NCBI GenBank assembly: GCA_036365455.1
Contig: JAWQUS010000027.1
Location: 20,820,501 to 20,884,500, forward strand
Direction of reading: 5' to 3'
Source of the DNA: Macrosoma leucophasiata
Taxonomy: Eukaryota > Arthropoda > Insecta > Lepidoptera > Hedylidae
Length of the DNA: 64,000 bases
Below are positions 31,323 through 42,245 of the stretch, one piece after another. Below the pieces are notes generated by a model. The model ran no database searches, had not been told where the DNA came from, and was given only the letters and a program-made list of their open reading frames with translations. Position 1 is the stretch's first letter; each line of letters starts with the position of its first letter. The translations under genes and the position numbers were made by a program.

Positions 31323-31800
31323 AAAGGAGATGTTGCAAAAATGTATGGACCTCCGGCCATGTATTGTACACAATATCATTGAACAGGTAAAATCAATATA
31401 AAAACGTTTTTTACTGCATATTTTCACTTATTTGGCTTTGTTTGCAGTTACAAAACATTATTTGCAGTTAGAATTGCAACTCAAAACCAACATGGCGAAT
31501 ATGGCGGGGGATGTCATTTTGACATTTTCATTTTTTTTTAAATTGTATTTTATTATAAAGTACTTGGAGAAAAAAGTATTATTTTCTAAATACTATCGAA
31601 ATCGATTGATCCCAAGTGTCGGCTGTATCGCCGCCATGTTTAACATAGTTGAAAATGATAAAATCGTTTGAATTAAATGTGGTTGTAACTCTAAAATATA
31701 TTCTTGAATAATTTAATTGTATTTTTCTCGGATTCTTCTTTAATTTACCCATTTTTTGAGGACGTGTACGAACCAGAGCCGAGCTCGCAACATCTCCTTT
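31323..31800. mobile_element. Element with 14-bp perfect TIRs
   Basis: AAAGGAGATGTTGC (31323-31336) and GCAACATCTCCTTT (31787-31800) are exact inverted repeats. They bound a 478-bp segment that is absent at the matching point of the next duplicate, near 32434. That provides an approximate empty site. The interior is AT-rich with a 79-codon ORF that lacks transposase motifs. The target-site duplication is unclear because a few bases at the junction differ. Confidence 0.65.
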
Positions 31801-32133
31801 TCATGTCGATTTTCGCTTTAACTAAATAACAATAATCGAAATAATCTGCCATTACCGCTTGGTTCTCACCTACGAAAGCAAGAAAAACGATCAGACTATC
31901 ACTACTGCTTTTAAATGAGCTCCTTTGCAGATAGCTAGAATTCTAGGAGCAATCGGCTAAATGAGGTTTGCTCAACGTTTCGTAACGCCGGCCTATTGGA
32001 AACTGCCGTTCCAACTTCGCAAGGTTTTCGGATATACGTCAAAATGTTTGAATTTATGGCCGTTATTTCTTAGTTATTGCTCATTATAGTTTCAGTCATT
32101 TCATATTGGCCTGTGTTACGTAATGGTCGTAAT

Positions 32134-32397
32134 GGGAGTGGCAAACAAGCATGCAGTTCACATTGATGTTAAGTGATGACTGCAGCCTATGCCACCCACA
32201 CAAAGACCAAGGTCAAAATGCAGATGCGTTACCACTCCTGAGGCCTAAGGTGTTATGCCTCTGTGCCGGAAATTACAGGGCCGTACATTACCACCTGACC
32301 GGAACACGATAGTGCTGAACACGACCATTTAGCGGCAAGTATATTAGGTAATGCGGTGGATCCTACGCCCGCGAGCTCTGTCACTGGAGCTCTCGGC
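32134..32397 (-). mobile_element. Family A SINE-like retroposon in duplication copy 2
   Basis: Nearly the same as 31020-31285 including flanks, so it arose by segmental duplication rather than a new insertion. Confidence 0.75.
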
Positions 32398-32727
32398 CTA
32401 TCGACAGTGCTATTGTCGTTGTCATTGCTGTCGAATTTTCATGTCGATTTTCGCTTTAACTAAATAACAATAATCGAAATAATCTCCCATTACCGCTTCG
32501 TTCTCACCTACGAAAGCAAGAAAAACGATCAGATTATCACTACTGCTTTTAAAGGAGCTTCTTTGCAGATAGCTAGAATTCTAGGAGCAATCGGCTAAAT
32601 GAGGTTTGCTCAACGTTTCGTAACGCCGGCCAATTGGAAACTGCCGCTCCAACTTCGTAAGGTTTTCGGATATACGTCAAAATGTTTTAATTAATGGCCG
32701 TTATTTCTTAGTTATTGCTCATTATAG

Positions 32728-33055
32728 TGTTAGCGATTAAGAATATTAATCTTAATAATCAAAATTCAATAATAATAAAATTCAAAATTTAATATAAATA
32801 AAAATATGATTAATTAATTTTGCGTAAAAGATAATTATATGAATGGTATTACAATTTCTGAACAATATACCAAACAATGACAAGTGACAGTTGGGTTGTC
32901 AATCGTTAACGGTCGGCACGGCGGGTAGACGTAGACAGTTATATATAAAAGAAATAAAAATCGAATACTGTACATTTGTTAATTTTTTGTACATTCAATA
33001 AATAGTTTGCAATAAAATAGTGTATTCTTTGGAGCCCCGTGTTGGATATCTTATA
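32728..33055 (+). repeat. 5' LTR
   Basis: 328 bp, starting TGTTAGCG and ending ATATCTTATA. It has a TATA-like TATATAAAAG at 32942-32951 and AATAAA signals at 32997-33002 and 33011-33016, consistent with U3, R and U5 order. The usual terminal CA is not present; the boundary is fixed by comparing both LTR junctions. Confidence 0.93.
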
Positions 33056-34135
33056 TCAGAAGTGGTAAGAACGTTGGAAAAAGCCCATTGGTATGTATAA
33101 AAGTTTACTTGTTATTGAGACTACTTTTACCTAAATTATTACGTTATGATACGTGATATGCTTCACGTGATGTGTTAATGTTTATTTTTTTGTGATATAA
33201 ATCGCTTATTGATATAACAAATTAAGTACCAGTACCTACAGTATTTTTGCAAATGTGTTCGCCTGAATCTATAGCAATGACTCAATCAAAAGACGGTATG
33301 TACCGACTATGTCACATATCGTATTATGTTTAGACGCTGTTTTATTTCCCTTTGAATAATTGCGTTACTATCGCATTGTACGGTTTAGAAGTGATACATG
33401 TATGTATGTAAGTAGGTAGTGTGGCTTTGTGAATAGATATAAGTATCACAGAAAGGCGATCCATTATATTATATACATGTAGGTATTAGTATCTTATCGG
33501 TAATTATAAATGTTGTAGGTACTTACTTTAATTGTCATGATTGTTTTCTCATGCATGTAATGCCTTTATTTTAACTTACTGACATTGTGAGATAAAATTA
33601 CATACAAAGTAAGTCGGGCGCAACTGCGTGGGTCCCTCATTCAGGTTGTAACAATAAGATGAAAAAAAAAAAAATCTGAACCTTGTAGAAATAATGTTTA
33701 TTAGTACTTAATGTCATTGATTGCTGTTTGTTGTAAAATTTGAAACTCGTCATAATTTCTTGGACTTGATCGTGGTTCTGTCATTGAAAGCAATAGGTCC
33801 TGGATTCTATTCCTGGTAAGGGCAGACATTTGTGTGACGTATAAATGTGTGTTTTCGGGTTCTGTTTATTCGTGACGTGTATTTGCGTTGCGCACTCCTA
33901 ATGTGTGACGCTATTTATTTATTATAGGTACTTATTACTTCCTTTGAATACACCTGTTATAAATCTGTTATATAGGGAAAGCTATTGGTTGCTTATTATA
34001 CACGAAGTGTATTACATAATTTACTAATTTATTGTTTAATTTATTGTTTTATCTTCCCTACTTACACTTATTACCCCATACTTACCTAGAATTTACCACA
34101 AATTAGCCACTTTTATATATATGTATATTGCTTGA
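33056..34135 (+). other. Leader of the LTR retrotransposon
   Basis: About 1.08 kb between the LTR and the first Gag ATG. It begins TCAGAAGTGGTAAGAACG, where the primer-binding site should lie. I could not assign the tRNA. No coding motif. The length is large for a Ty3/gypsy leader. Confidence 0.6.
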
Positions 34136-34843
34136 GTGATGGCGGAAAGAACATACACCCCGCCGCTATTAGACATTGCTGATACAAGCGACAGAGCGCC
34201 ACGAAGCACCAGCCGTGGTGTAGACACGCGAAGACGATCCATAACAAGGATGAAATCTAGATCGCTGCGGAAACGGTATGCTCACAGTGAGGCTTCTCGC
34301 CGCCATAATATTTGTCGAAGCAGTTCGGTTGACTCGGTTAGTATTTCGTCCATAGACGGCTCAGATACCAACAGGCGTCGTGATCGCCTCCGACCCACTA
34401 ATCGAAGGCGATTAGGATCCTCTACGTCAATGAGTTCTGATAGTTCGAGTTAATACAATTCTTCGGATGACGAAACCTCTACTGATGATGCGGAAGGGAG
34501 AATAGAGTCTCGAAAAAGAAAACGTTTAAATACTAAGAATAGAAATACTCGTTACAAGCCCCCTTCAAATAAATCAAGGACTAAATCTCCTAGTAGTCAC
34601 GATCGGGGAGAGAACTTCCTAATGAAATTAACCAAATTAATAAATAATAAAGCTAGCGCATATGAAGGCGTACACAATGTTATCCCGGAGTTTGATCCTG
34701 ATGCGAACTCGCAAACAGCAACAGATTGGATTCGTAAAGTCAACGACACAGCTGGTATTTATGGTTGGAGTGAAAGACAGATTATTTACCATGCTATTCC
34801 TAAGCTAACTGGTTACGCAAAAAAAATGGTACCAAGGCCGTAG
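34136..34843 (+). pseudogene. Gag N-terminal part, broken
   Basis: Starts at the ATG at 34136. The first ~105 codons are arginine/serine-rich, as in basic N-terminal Gag tails. An in-frame TAA at 34451-34453 interrupts it. The same frame then continues with acidic and basic stretches and a segment (MKLTKLINNKASAYEGVHN... to ATDWIRKVNDTAGIYGWSE) resembling retrotransposon capsid. The frame is lost again near 34818-34826 at a run of A bases, with a stop at 34841. Further stops and a shift separate it from the next block. Capsid identity is inferred from position and general character. Confidence 0.7.
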
Positions 34844-34899
34844 TTCCATAAAATAAAGCTGGCGCCAATGGCAGCGTAGGATACTCAGGACTTTTCCAG

Positions 34900-35937
34900 A
34901 TGATCGAAATTATGCTGACCGTCTGTCTTTACGAAATGCTGGATAGAAAAAGCAAAAGAGAAGAATCCCTTGAAGAGTACTATCACGATAAAATAAGGCT
35001 TGTTAAGATGTGTGGAATTAAAGATCGAAATGCTGTGGATTGCGTTATAAACGGAATCTATGATAATAATGTAAGACTTAATGCCCAGGGATTAGGTATA
35101 AGGAGGCCGTCGCAATTACTTACATATTTGCGACGTATATCCAAAAAGACGAGCCAAATCCGAAAATTTCCACTGAGCGGCAGATTTAATAACAACAACT
35201 TAAGAGAAAGTACTATTCGCATTGGTGTTACAAGGTCCAACTCTAGCAAAGGAAGCGATAGACTTAAGAACGTTCGTTGTTTTAACTGCTCAGCAATTGG
35301 CCATACCGTACAGACTTGCACAAAACCGATAGTGAAATGTGACAAATGTTCTCGATTTGGACATGAAGGCCGTGATTGTCAGCAATCTGGGATTTCTAAG
35401 TTACAACATAGGAAATCAAACCCGAGTAATCGTAATCCGACTGAAGAGAAGGTATCAAGCAAACAAGTCTTACAAATATCGCAAGAAGACGTACAAAACG
35501 GTAAATATTTTAAACAAATATTGTTGAATGGTACACGTCGTTCAGGTTACATTGATTTTGGTAGTCAATGTACCCTAGTAAAATTAGGGGTTGCTAAAGA
35601 CTGTAATATGATTTTAGATAAAACGGGTCTTCCTGTCATAAACTGCTTTGGATTAGGTACGGTTATACCACGTGGTCGCGTAACGATAACTTTAGAAGTT
35701 GACTCTGTGACGGCAGGTGTTGATGCGTACGTAGTAAGTGATGATCTTTTAAATACCGAGTTACCTTCAGTTACAGTTTATAAAACAAGCTCACAATCAA
35801 CTTTGTATTGCGATGATACGAAACTTAACCGTGTAACATTGCTAAATCATTCAAATACTTCTGTAAAAGGTTTGGCGAATGTTATTGTTAGAGTTAAAGA
35901 AAGTGATTACACGGGTCTTTTACATATATCGGGGTAA
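34900..35937 (+). pseudogene. Gag capsid/nucleocapsid and protease segment
   Basis: The longest open frame in the window (345 codons). Residues ~20-110 look like the capsid C-terminal half (LEEYYHDKIRLVKMCG). Two CCHC zinc knuckles follow at about residues 124-157: CFNCSAIGHTVQTC and CDKCSRFGHEGRDC. After a linker comes an aspartic-protease-like core with GYIDFGSQCTLVK near residue 211, where the usual D-S/T-G appears as D-F-G-S. The ATG at 34900 is only the first one downstream of the preceding break, not a natural start. The frame ends at 35937. The related reading continues in another frame, so there is a frameshift between protease and polymerase. Confidence 0.85.
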
Positions 35938-37283
35938 TTTGTTTTAAGCAGGGTAGTGAGTATTGTGTGTTACAGGGGTTATATAAGTTTACTGAGGGGA
36001 AGGGCTGCGTTGTCATAATGAACTTCTCTGGTAAACCTCTTAGTTTAGGTGAAAATAAGGCTCTTGCGCGTGCGACGATACTACCCGATATGGAGAATTT
36101 AAAAACAGAATCTCTCAATGCTTACGTTACCTCTATATCAGAAAATGACTCAACGGTGCCCAATGAAAATGCCAGGGCCCCAATTACAATGGACATGTTA
36201 AACATAGGTCCTAAGGTTTCTGAAGAACAAAAACAGAAATTACTCTCGCTTCTTAATCGTCATCGGAATTGCTTCGCATTTGACATGCAAGCACTCGGTG
36301 TAACACATGTGTCAAAGTCGCCATCTGACGGCATTTGAGATGGCCACTATGAGTATACGAGAATGCCGTTTGGTCTAGTGAATGCCCCAGCGGTGTTTCA
36401 GAATATGATTAATAAAGCACTCGGCAATAGACGATTCGATCTGGCGATTCCGTATCTAGATGATCTGCTGAGTACAGGTAGCTCCGTCGAAGAAGGCTTT
36501 CAAAAATTGGAAGAAATCCTTAATTTACTTTCCAATGCCGGTTTGACTTTAAATCTAAAGAAGTGCTTTTTTTTCAGTCAATAACTATTTAGGGATACAA
36601 AATTTCCGAGGCAGGACTTCGTCCGGGTACTCGTAAAATTCGTGTAGTATCTGAATTCCCAACGCCAACAAATGTTCATCAAGTCCGTCAGTTCGTAGGC
36701 CTAGCAAGCTTCTTTCGTCGTTTTGTTTACAACTTTGCTTGCCTTGCTAGACCTCTCACAAAATTGACAAAGAGCGATGTGGCGTGGGAATGGGGTATCG
36801 AACAGGAGACTGCTTTTCAGGAGATAAAGTCAAAGTTGATAAACCGGCCTATATTAGCTTTGTACAACCCAGACCTTGCAACCGAGGTTCACTGTGATGC
36901 TAGCAAGATAGCAGTTGGTGGTGTAATGCTCCAGAAGGGAGATGATAGTAAGTTGCGTCCAGTGGCCTATTTCAGTCGACAAACGACTCGTGAAGAATCT
37001 TTTTGGCATTCATACGAGCTTGAAACTATGGCTGTTGTACTCTCCCTTAAAGTTTCGTGTTTATCTGCTTGGGTTGGAATTTAAAGTCATGACCGATTGC
37101 GCTGCGTTACGTACAACGCTTACTAAAAGAGACCTTCTCCCCAAAGTTGCTAGGTGGTGGCTAATGTTGCAAGAATTTAATTTCACCATAGAGTATAGGC
37201 CCGGGCATAATATGCAACATGTTGACGCACTAAACCGCAATCCTTTACCCCTAGAAGAACATAAAGAGCTTGAAATACTTTAA
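35938..37283 (+). pseudogene. Reverse transcriptase and RNase H, truncated and frameshifted
   Basis: 35967-36335 encodes a protease-RT connecting region ending in a helical segment (EEQKQKLLSLLNRHRNCFAF) typical of the RT N-terminus. A TGA at 36336-36338 coincides with a jump straight to YEYTRMPFGLVNAPAVFQ. The RT fingers and the palm segment with the first catalytic aspartate are missing, roughly 120-140 residues compared with Ty3/gypsy RTs. The YLDD motif is present (IPYLDDLL). A frameshift cluster lies near 36560-36600. RNase H follows, with HCDAS, YELE and MTDCAA supplying acidic residues, and a further frameshift near 37050. It could not make a working polymerase. Confidence 0.88.
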
Positions 37284-38515
37284 ATCACAACGAATGATTG
37301 GTTGCATACGGTACAGATGACAAATCCACATTTAAAACATATTAAAGTTATTCTAAATACGAGCGAAGAAAATTGTAAGGCTTTTAAGAATAATTATGTT
37401 CTACAAGATGACCGGTTATATAGACGTGTTGGTCGAAAATTGAAATGGGTAGTACCTCATGGTGCACGATGGCGCATTTGTCAGATGAATCACGACGAAG
37501 CAGGTAATTTCGCCGCGGAGAAAACATTAGAAAAAATAAGTTCTGATTATTAGTTCCCCAAAATGAAACGTTTCATAAAAAAGTATGTTTCCTCCTGCAT
37601 AAACTGTGCGTATAACAAGGAAATGGGTGGTAAGAAAACTGGCTACTTACATCCCATTCCGAAAACTACATCAATATTCCACACACTCCATGTAGACCAT
37701 CTAGGTCCTTTTATTAAAAGTAAGAGGGGTAATACCTATATATTGGGTGTTATTGACGAATTTAGTAAGTACATATTCGTGAAGGCTGTTAGAAATACAA
37801 AGTCGAAAACGACTATTAAGACCCTTCAGGAAATATTTTCTGACTTTGGATGCCCTAAAATTATTATCTCAGATCGAGGGACTAGTTTCACCTCTAGCCA
37901 ATTCAAGGTATTTCTAGAGTCACTGGGAATTAAGCATGTCCTTAATGCAGTTGCGACACCGCGAGCAAACGGACAGATTGAGCGGTACAATCGAACTATC
38001 TTGAACTCTTTGGCAGCAATGAACCATGGTCTCGATGAAAAGGACTGGGATCTAAATATACAAAAACTGCAATGGAGCCTTAACAATACTCTAAATAAGG
38101 GAATTTGAAACGCACCAGCAGAAGTAGTTTTTGGCCAGAGAACGATAGGACAGTCAGAAAATATTTTGAAAGGGACTTTAGAATCAGATAACCGTGAAAA
38201 GGTAAGAGAGGCTGTAAAAGACAATATTGAGAAAACACAAAAGAGAATGAAGGACACGTATGATAAAACACGTGCACCTAACAAACTTTTCAAAGAAGGA
38301 GACTTAGTTATGATTCCAAATCATAATCCAGAGAAAGGAAAAGAGTAAAAAACTAGCACCTAAATTTCTTTAAAATAATAATATTTAATAGTACTTTAAA
38401 ATAACTTCTGTTTTAGACCATGACAGATACGAAGTATCAAGTATTGAAGGTCACTCTCAAAAGAGGTATAAAAGCATATATCCAGCGGACCATTTTAAGC
38501 CCTGGGTCACATTCC
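37284..38515 (+). pseudogene. Integrase, interrupted
   Basis: The zinc-binding N-terminus is recognisable (MNHDEAGNFAAEKT then CINCAYNK), but N occupies the usual second histidine. The catalytic core carries all three DDE acidic residues: LHVDHLGP, IISDRGTSF and ANGQIERYNR. In-frame stops occur at 37281-37283, 37551-37553, 38106-38108 and 38346-38348. A C-terminal block with KLFKEGDLVMIP follows, and a displaced end (38415-38514) includes YPADHFKPWV. The reading frame is the same across the first three stops, so those are point lesions rather than shifts. Confidence 0.88.
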
Positions 38516-39392
38516 GTATTTCCCCACCAGCGACTGAAGAAAGCTCTAAGCAATAGTAGTAGCGATGAAGCCGATACGGTGGATTAGGTGATTTTGAGAA
38601 ATGGCACGCGACACGATCGTGCTGTTTAGTAATATTATTAATTCCCTATATTCTCCTGATCCTATTCCGTTCCATTGCAGCTTAGGTCAACAATTATAAA
38701 TCTAAGGATGAACCAGGAATGATGATTGTGCTTGGTGATGATGGTAATTCTCAAGTGGAAAATTATTGGCAATATTGATGACGAGCGCACATGGATGACA
38801 TCGCATCTACGAGAAGAATAAGGAACCAGACCGTGTTCCGATGGGAACAAACGGTAGCTTCCTGATGAGTTATGAAACAGGCCGTGTTTCGATGATAACA
38901 AACGGTAGTTTCTCAATCATATAATAAATACAACAGACCGTGTTCCGATGGTGACAAACGGTAGTTTCTCAATCATACAATACAACAGGCCGTGTTCCGT
39001 AGGTGACAAACGGTAGTTGATTAAATTGATGATATTTGACAGGCCGTGTCCCGAGGGTGGCAAACGGTAGTCATTCACCTATCACATGAAATTAACAGAT
39101 TATGAAACAAAGGCAGTAAATGGTTTTAAATATATTTAATAATTGAAATCAGAATTTTTTTGTTGTAATAATGTGAAATTAACATGTTACTGTGAAGAGT
39201 TTGAAGTGACAATTGATCATAACATTAAACTTAAATTGAAAAAGAAATTATATAGAGATTATTCTTATGTACAATTGCATTACATTAAAATTAATAAATA
39301 TTTACTAAATGAGTACGGGTATGAGGTCATTACCCCTATAAGGAAGGCCGAGGGTCCAGAAATAGGGACATTTCTGTAACAGGACGGCCGAC
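38516..39392 (+). other. 3' non-coding region of the LTR retrotransposon
   Basis: No envelope gene. It contains five copies of a 27-bp block (38831-39070) and a 78-codon frame (39143-39379) that I do not recognise. The bases directly before the 3' LTR (GGACGGCCGAC) make only a weak polypurine tract. Confidence 0.6.
38831..39070 (+). repeat. Five 27-bp motifs at ~51-56-bp spacing
   Basis: CCGTGTTCCGATGG...CAAACGGTAG occurs at 38831-38857, 38882-38908, 38938-38964, 38990-39016 and 39044-39070. All five are 27 bases and end in the same ACGGTAG or AAACGGTAG core. The sequence between them varies. The conserved motif with diverged spacers suggests selection or repeated local copying inside the element, for example a binding-site array. 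Confidence 0.8.
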
Positions 39393-39720
39393 TGTTAGCG
39401 ATTAAGAATATTAATCTTAATAATCAAAATTCAATAATAATAAAATTCAAAATTTAATATAAATAAAAATATGATTAATTAATTTTGCGTAAAAGATAAT
39501 TATATGAATGGTATTACAATTTCTGAACAATATACCAAACAATGACAAGTGACAGTTGGGTTGTCAATCGTTAACGGTCGGCACGGCGGGTAGACGTAGA
39601 CAGTTATATATAAAAGAAATAAAAATCGAATACTGTACATTTGTTAATTTTTTGTACATTCAATAAATAGTTTGCAATAAAATAGTGTATTCTTTGGAGC
39701 CCCGTGTTGGATATCTTATA
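39393..39720 (+). repeat. 3' LTR
   Basis: 328 bp, no difference found from the 5' LTR when read base by base. AATAAA signals at 39662-39667 and 39676-39681. Followed by the ATAG target duplication. Confidence 0.93.
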
Positions 39721-39769
39721 ATAGTTTCAGTCATTTCATATTGGCCGTTGTTAAATTCTTGATCTACTC

Positions 39770-40500
39770 GTAATCTATAATATAAAAATGAATAGCAAAA
39801 TGTGTTGGTAAGCGCATAACTCAACAACGCCTGGACCAATTTGGCCAATTCTTTTTTTAATATGTTTGTTGAATTTCAAGGATGGTATGTACGGCGAGAA
39901 AAAGTCGAATAATTGCCGGAAAACCCCTAAAAACAGCCCTTTTCTTTTTCCCATACAAATGTTTTCTAACTAAAACGTAAAGTTAACTTGAGCTTTATTG
40001 CTGTTGCATAAAGTTCATATTAAATTACAAGCTCTCACGGTTGTCTAAGCAATGTAGGTGTGTTCCTAACGTCAAAAAGTCAATTTGCACTTTATTACCG
40101 CTGAACAAAGTTCATACTAAAGAAAGGTTAAGGGCTCCTAAGAGAGGAGGTGATAGTTTAGACGGGTATTTTGTCAGTTTTTAATGCCTCAAAATTGGTT
40201 TACAGACTCTTTTGTTGCATCAATATATTTTTTTAATCTTCCCTCAATCCCCTTAAAATGGGTAGGGAAGTTGGAATGGGACTTTCCGCAATTTTCAAGG
40301 TGGAATATTAATGAACAGGCTCTAATTAAATAGATATTTTTGAAGTTATAGACGTTTTCGAAGCTAAGTTACACAAGCTGTTAGTACTCCACAAAGAGGT
40401 ACGCAACGGGAAACTTGATTGGGACATTTCCACGCCATCGTAAATTATAAATAAGTTATTAAACGACATCCACGCGGGCGAAGCCGCGCATAAAGTTCAT
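39770..40500 (+). repeat. Interspersed repeat with 'ATAACTCAACAACGCCTGGACC' type core
   Basis: Starts ATCTATAATATAAAAATGAA, has CATAACTCAACAACGCCTGG and ends with GACATCCACGCGGGCGAAGC, a hairpin-forming GC block. Two internal segments are duplicated: AAGCTCTCACGGTTGTCTAA (from 40029) and AAGCACTCACGGTTGTCTAA (from 40511). It is non-coding and probably a non-autonomous element common in Lepidoptera. Class not settled. Confidence 0.45.
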
Positions 40501-40857
40501 ATTAAATTACAAGCACTCACGGTTGTCTAAGCAATGTAGGTGTATTCCTAACGTCAAAAAATCAATTTGCACTTTATTACCGCACTACAAAGTTCATATG
40601 AAAAAGAAAGGGAAAAATTAAGTGGTAAAATTTGTATGGAAAGTTTCTCATTCCTGAACTTAACAGTGTAAAAATTGATATACAGGCTCATGATTAGGAA
40701 TAGTAAAAAAAATATAAGAAAATCTCTCAGAAATATTGAAAAATATACATTTAATTTTGCATTATGCATTTGGCAATATGCATAACAAGCGATGCCATAA
40801 AATTAAAAAAAAAATGTATATATTTACGAAAAACCAATTGGGGGCGATGTTAAAATA

Positions 40858-41395
40858 GTATTAGAACACTTTTCAATTATTTTTAAATTTTCTGTCTGTT
40901 TGTCCCTTTGTCCAGGCTAATCTCCGAAGATACTGGACGGATTCGAATAAAACTTTGTGGTGTATAGATACTAAGCCTGGCCAACATTTAGGCTACTTTT
41001 TACTGCGGGAAAATCACTCATTCCCACGGCAATCTCTACATTTAATTTCATTTTCCTATACAATTAGTCCGTATCTATCAAACCTTTGACACATTATTTC
41101 ACTGTGAGGCAATACGAAGTTTGCCGGGTCAGCTATATATATATAAAAATCAATTGCTGTTCGTTAGTCTCGCTAAAACTCGAGAACGGCTACAAAGATT
41201 TTGCTAATTTTGATTTTGAATGATTTTCCAAAGTCAAGAGAAGGCTTAAAAGGTAAGAAAATATGAAGGAATTGAAAAATAGTAAAAACCACAATTTCAT
41301 TCTCCCCTATATATAGTCCGTACATAACAAAAACCTTTGACACATTATTTCATTGTGAGGCAATACGAAGTTTGCCGGGACAGCTAGTTATTAAT
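40858..41395 (+). repeat. Two tandem repeats ending in the 'GCAATACGAAGTTTGCCGG' block
   Basis: TTTGACACATTATTTCA, GTGAGGCAATACGAAGTTTG and CCGGG-CAGCTA occur twice (ends near 41135 and 41390). A further reverse-oriented copy lies at 63560-63840. Each ends near CAGCTA(G), like the CTAG-ended repeats. Confidence 0.5.
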
Positions 41396-41451
41396 AATAA
41401 TTAAGATAACAATTAATGATCGTCATATTTTCGAGTGTATATTTAGAAATC

Positions 41452-41633
41452 CCTACTATATAATATTATAAATGCGGAAGTAACTGTCTGTCTGTCTGTC
41501 TGTTACCTTTTCACGTCCAAACGACTGAACAGATTTTAATGAAATTTGGTACAGAGATAGAGCTGACTTTGAGAAAGCACATGGCTGCTTTTCGACATCC
41601 ACGCGGGCGAAACCGCAGGCAACAGCTAGAAGA
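41452..41633 (+). mobile_element. CTAG-ended repeat with GC hairpin (second copy)
   Basis: Matches 25978-26164 from ATATTATAAATGCGGAAG through GGTACAGAGATAGAGCTGAC to CACGCGGGCGAAACCGC and CAGCTAG. It includes a GTCT microsatellite. Confidence 0.5.
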
Positions 41634-41636
41634 ATA

Positions 41637-41757
41637 TAAAATGGAAAGAAAAGTTTGACTTCGGGCAGGAATCGAACCTACAAAGGATAACCAGTCCAGC
41701 CGTTTTACCACTTAGCTACCGAAGCTCATTATAAGAGCGTCAAATTTTCTTTCCCCG
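41637..41757 (-). mobile_element. SINE family C fragment (C3)
   Basis: AATGGAAAGAAAAGTTTGAC, then a reverse tRNA-like core with GGAATCGAACCTAC and TTTTACCACTTAGCTACCG, then GCGTCAAATTTTCTTTCC. The tRNA-like core again sits between short inverted arms (GGAAAG-AAA-TTTGAC). The right side runs directly into a family A tail. Confidence 0.6.
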
Positions 41758-42038
41758 TTTTTTTATGTAATGGAAGTGGTAACAAGCATGCAGTTCACAT
41801 TGATGTTAAATTATGACTGCAGCCCATGACACCCACACAAAGACCAAGGTCAAAATGCAGATGCGTTACCACTCCTGAGGCCTAAGGTGTTATGCCTCTG
41901 TGCCGGAAATTACAGGGCCGTACATTACCACCTGACCGGAACACGATAGTGCTGCACACTACCATTTAGCGGCAAGTAGGTTTATTAGGTAATGCGGTGG
42001 TGCCTACGCCCGCGAGATCCGTCCTCCCGAAGCTAATA
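41758..42038 (-). mobile_element. Family A SINE-like retroposon
   Basis: TTTTTTTATGTAATGGAAGT to CGCCCGCGAGATCCGTC. The last ~20 bp of the usual 5' end are missing and replaced by CCTCCCGAAGC and an A-run. Confidence 0.75.
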
Positions 42039-42245
42039 AAAAAAAAAAAACAAAATATAATCCTGTGACGTATGATAGGTCTATTAGGTACCCACTAACT
42101 ATAACAACGACGCACACTCAGCTAACTAGCAGGCAAAGCTAGTATTTAATAAGCCAATATTAATTGGGACGATCGATGCTTAAGCCAATTGGATTATCCC
42201 ATTCACTGTTCCATGGCAGACACAATTGTTTAAACAATGGAGCTT

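Larger units (their letters stand above)
30835..32727. repeat. ~638-bp tandem duplication (three copies, the third split)
   Basis: AGGAGCAATCGGCTAAATGA begins the matching block at 30835, 31945 and 32583. Copies 2 and 3 are 638 bp apart and highly similar. Copy 1 is separated from copy 2 by the inverted-repeat element at 31323-31800. Each of the first two copies contains the same family A retroposon (31020-31285 and 32134-32397, reverse), so that insertion predates the duplication. Copy 3 is cut at ATTATAG by the LTR retrotransposon and resumes at 39721-39751. Confidence 0.8.
32728..39720 (+). mobile_element. Ty3/gypsy LTR retrotransposon, defective
   Basis: A 6,993-bp element bounded by two 328-bp LTRs and a 4-bp ATAG target duplication (32724-32727 and 39721-39724). 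Uninterrupted copies of the target site near 30975 and 32090 read ATTATAGTTTCAG, confirming the edges. Inside, in order: leader, Gag with two CCHC knuckles, aspartic protease, reverse transcriptase, RNase H, integrase, then a non-coding 3' region. RT before integrase places it in Ty3/gypsy. No envelope-like gene is seen. The coding region is broken by several in-frame stops, frameshifts and a large loss in RT, so it cannot be autonomous. The LTRs nevertheless show no difference on base-by-base reading, implying recent insertion with enzymes supplied in trans, or LTR homogenisation. Confidence 0.93.

Noticed and set aside
38831..39070. CRISPR-like array of 27-bp repeats with spacers
   Set aside because: It lies inside an animal LTR retrotransposon; repeats are imperfect and spacers are AT-rich and partly similar to one another.
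39143..39379. 78-codon ORF before the 3' LTR as an envelope gene
   Set aside because: Far too short, with no signal peptide, transmembrane segment or cleavage motif.
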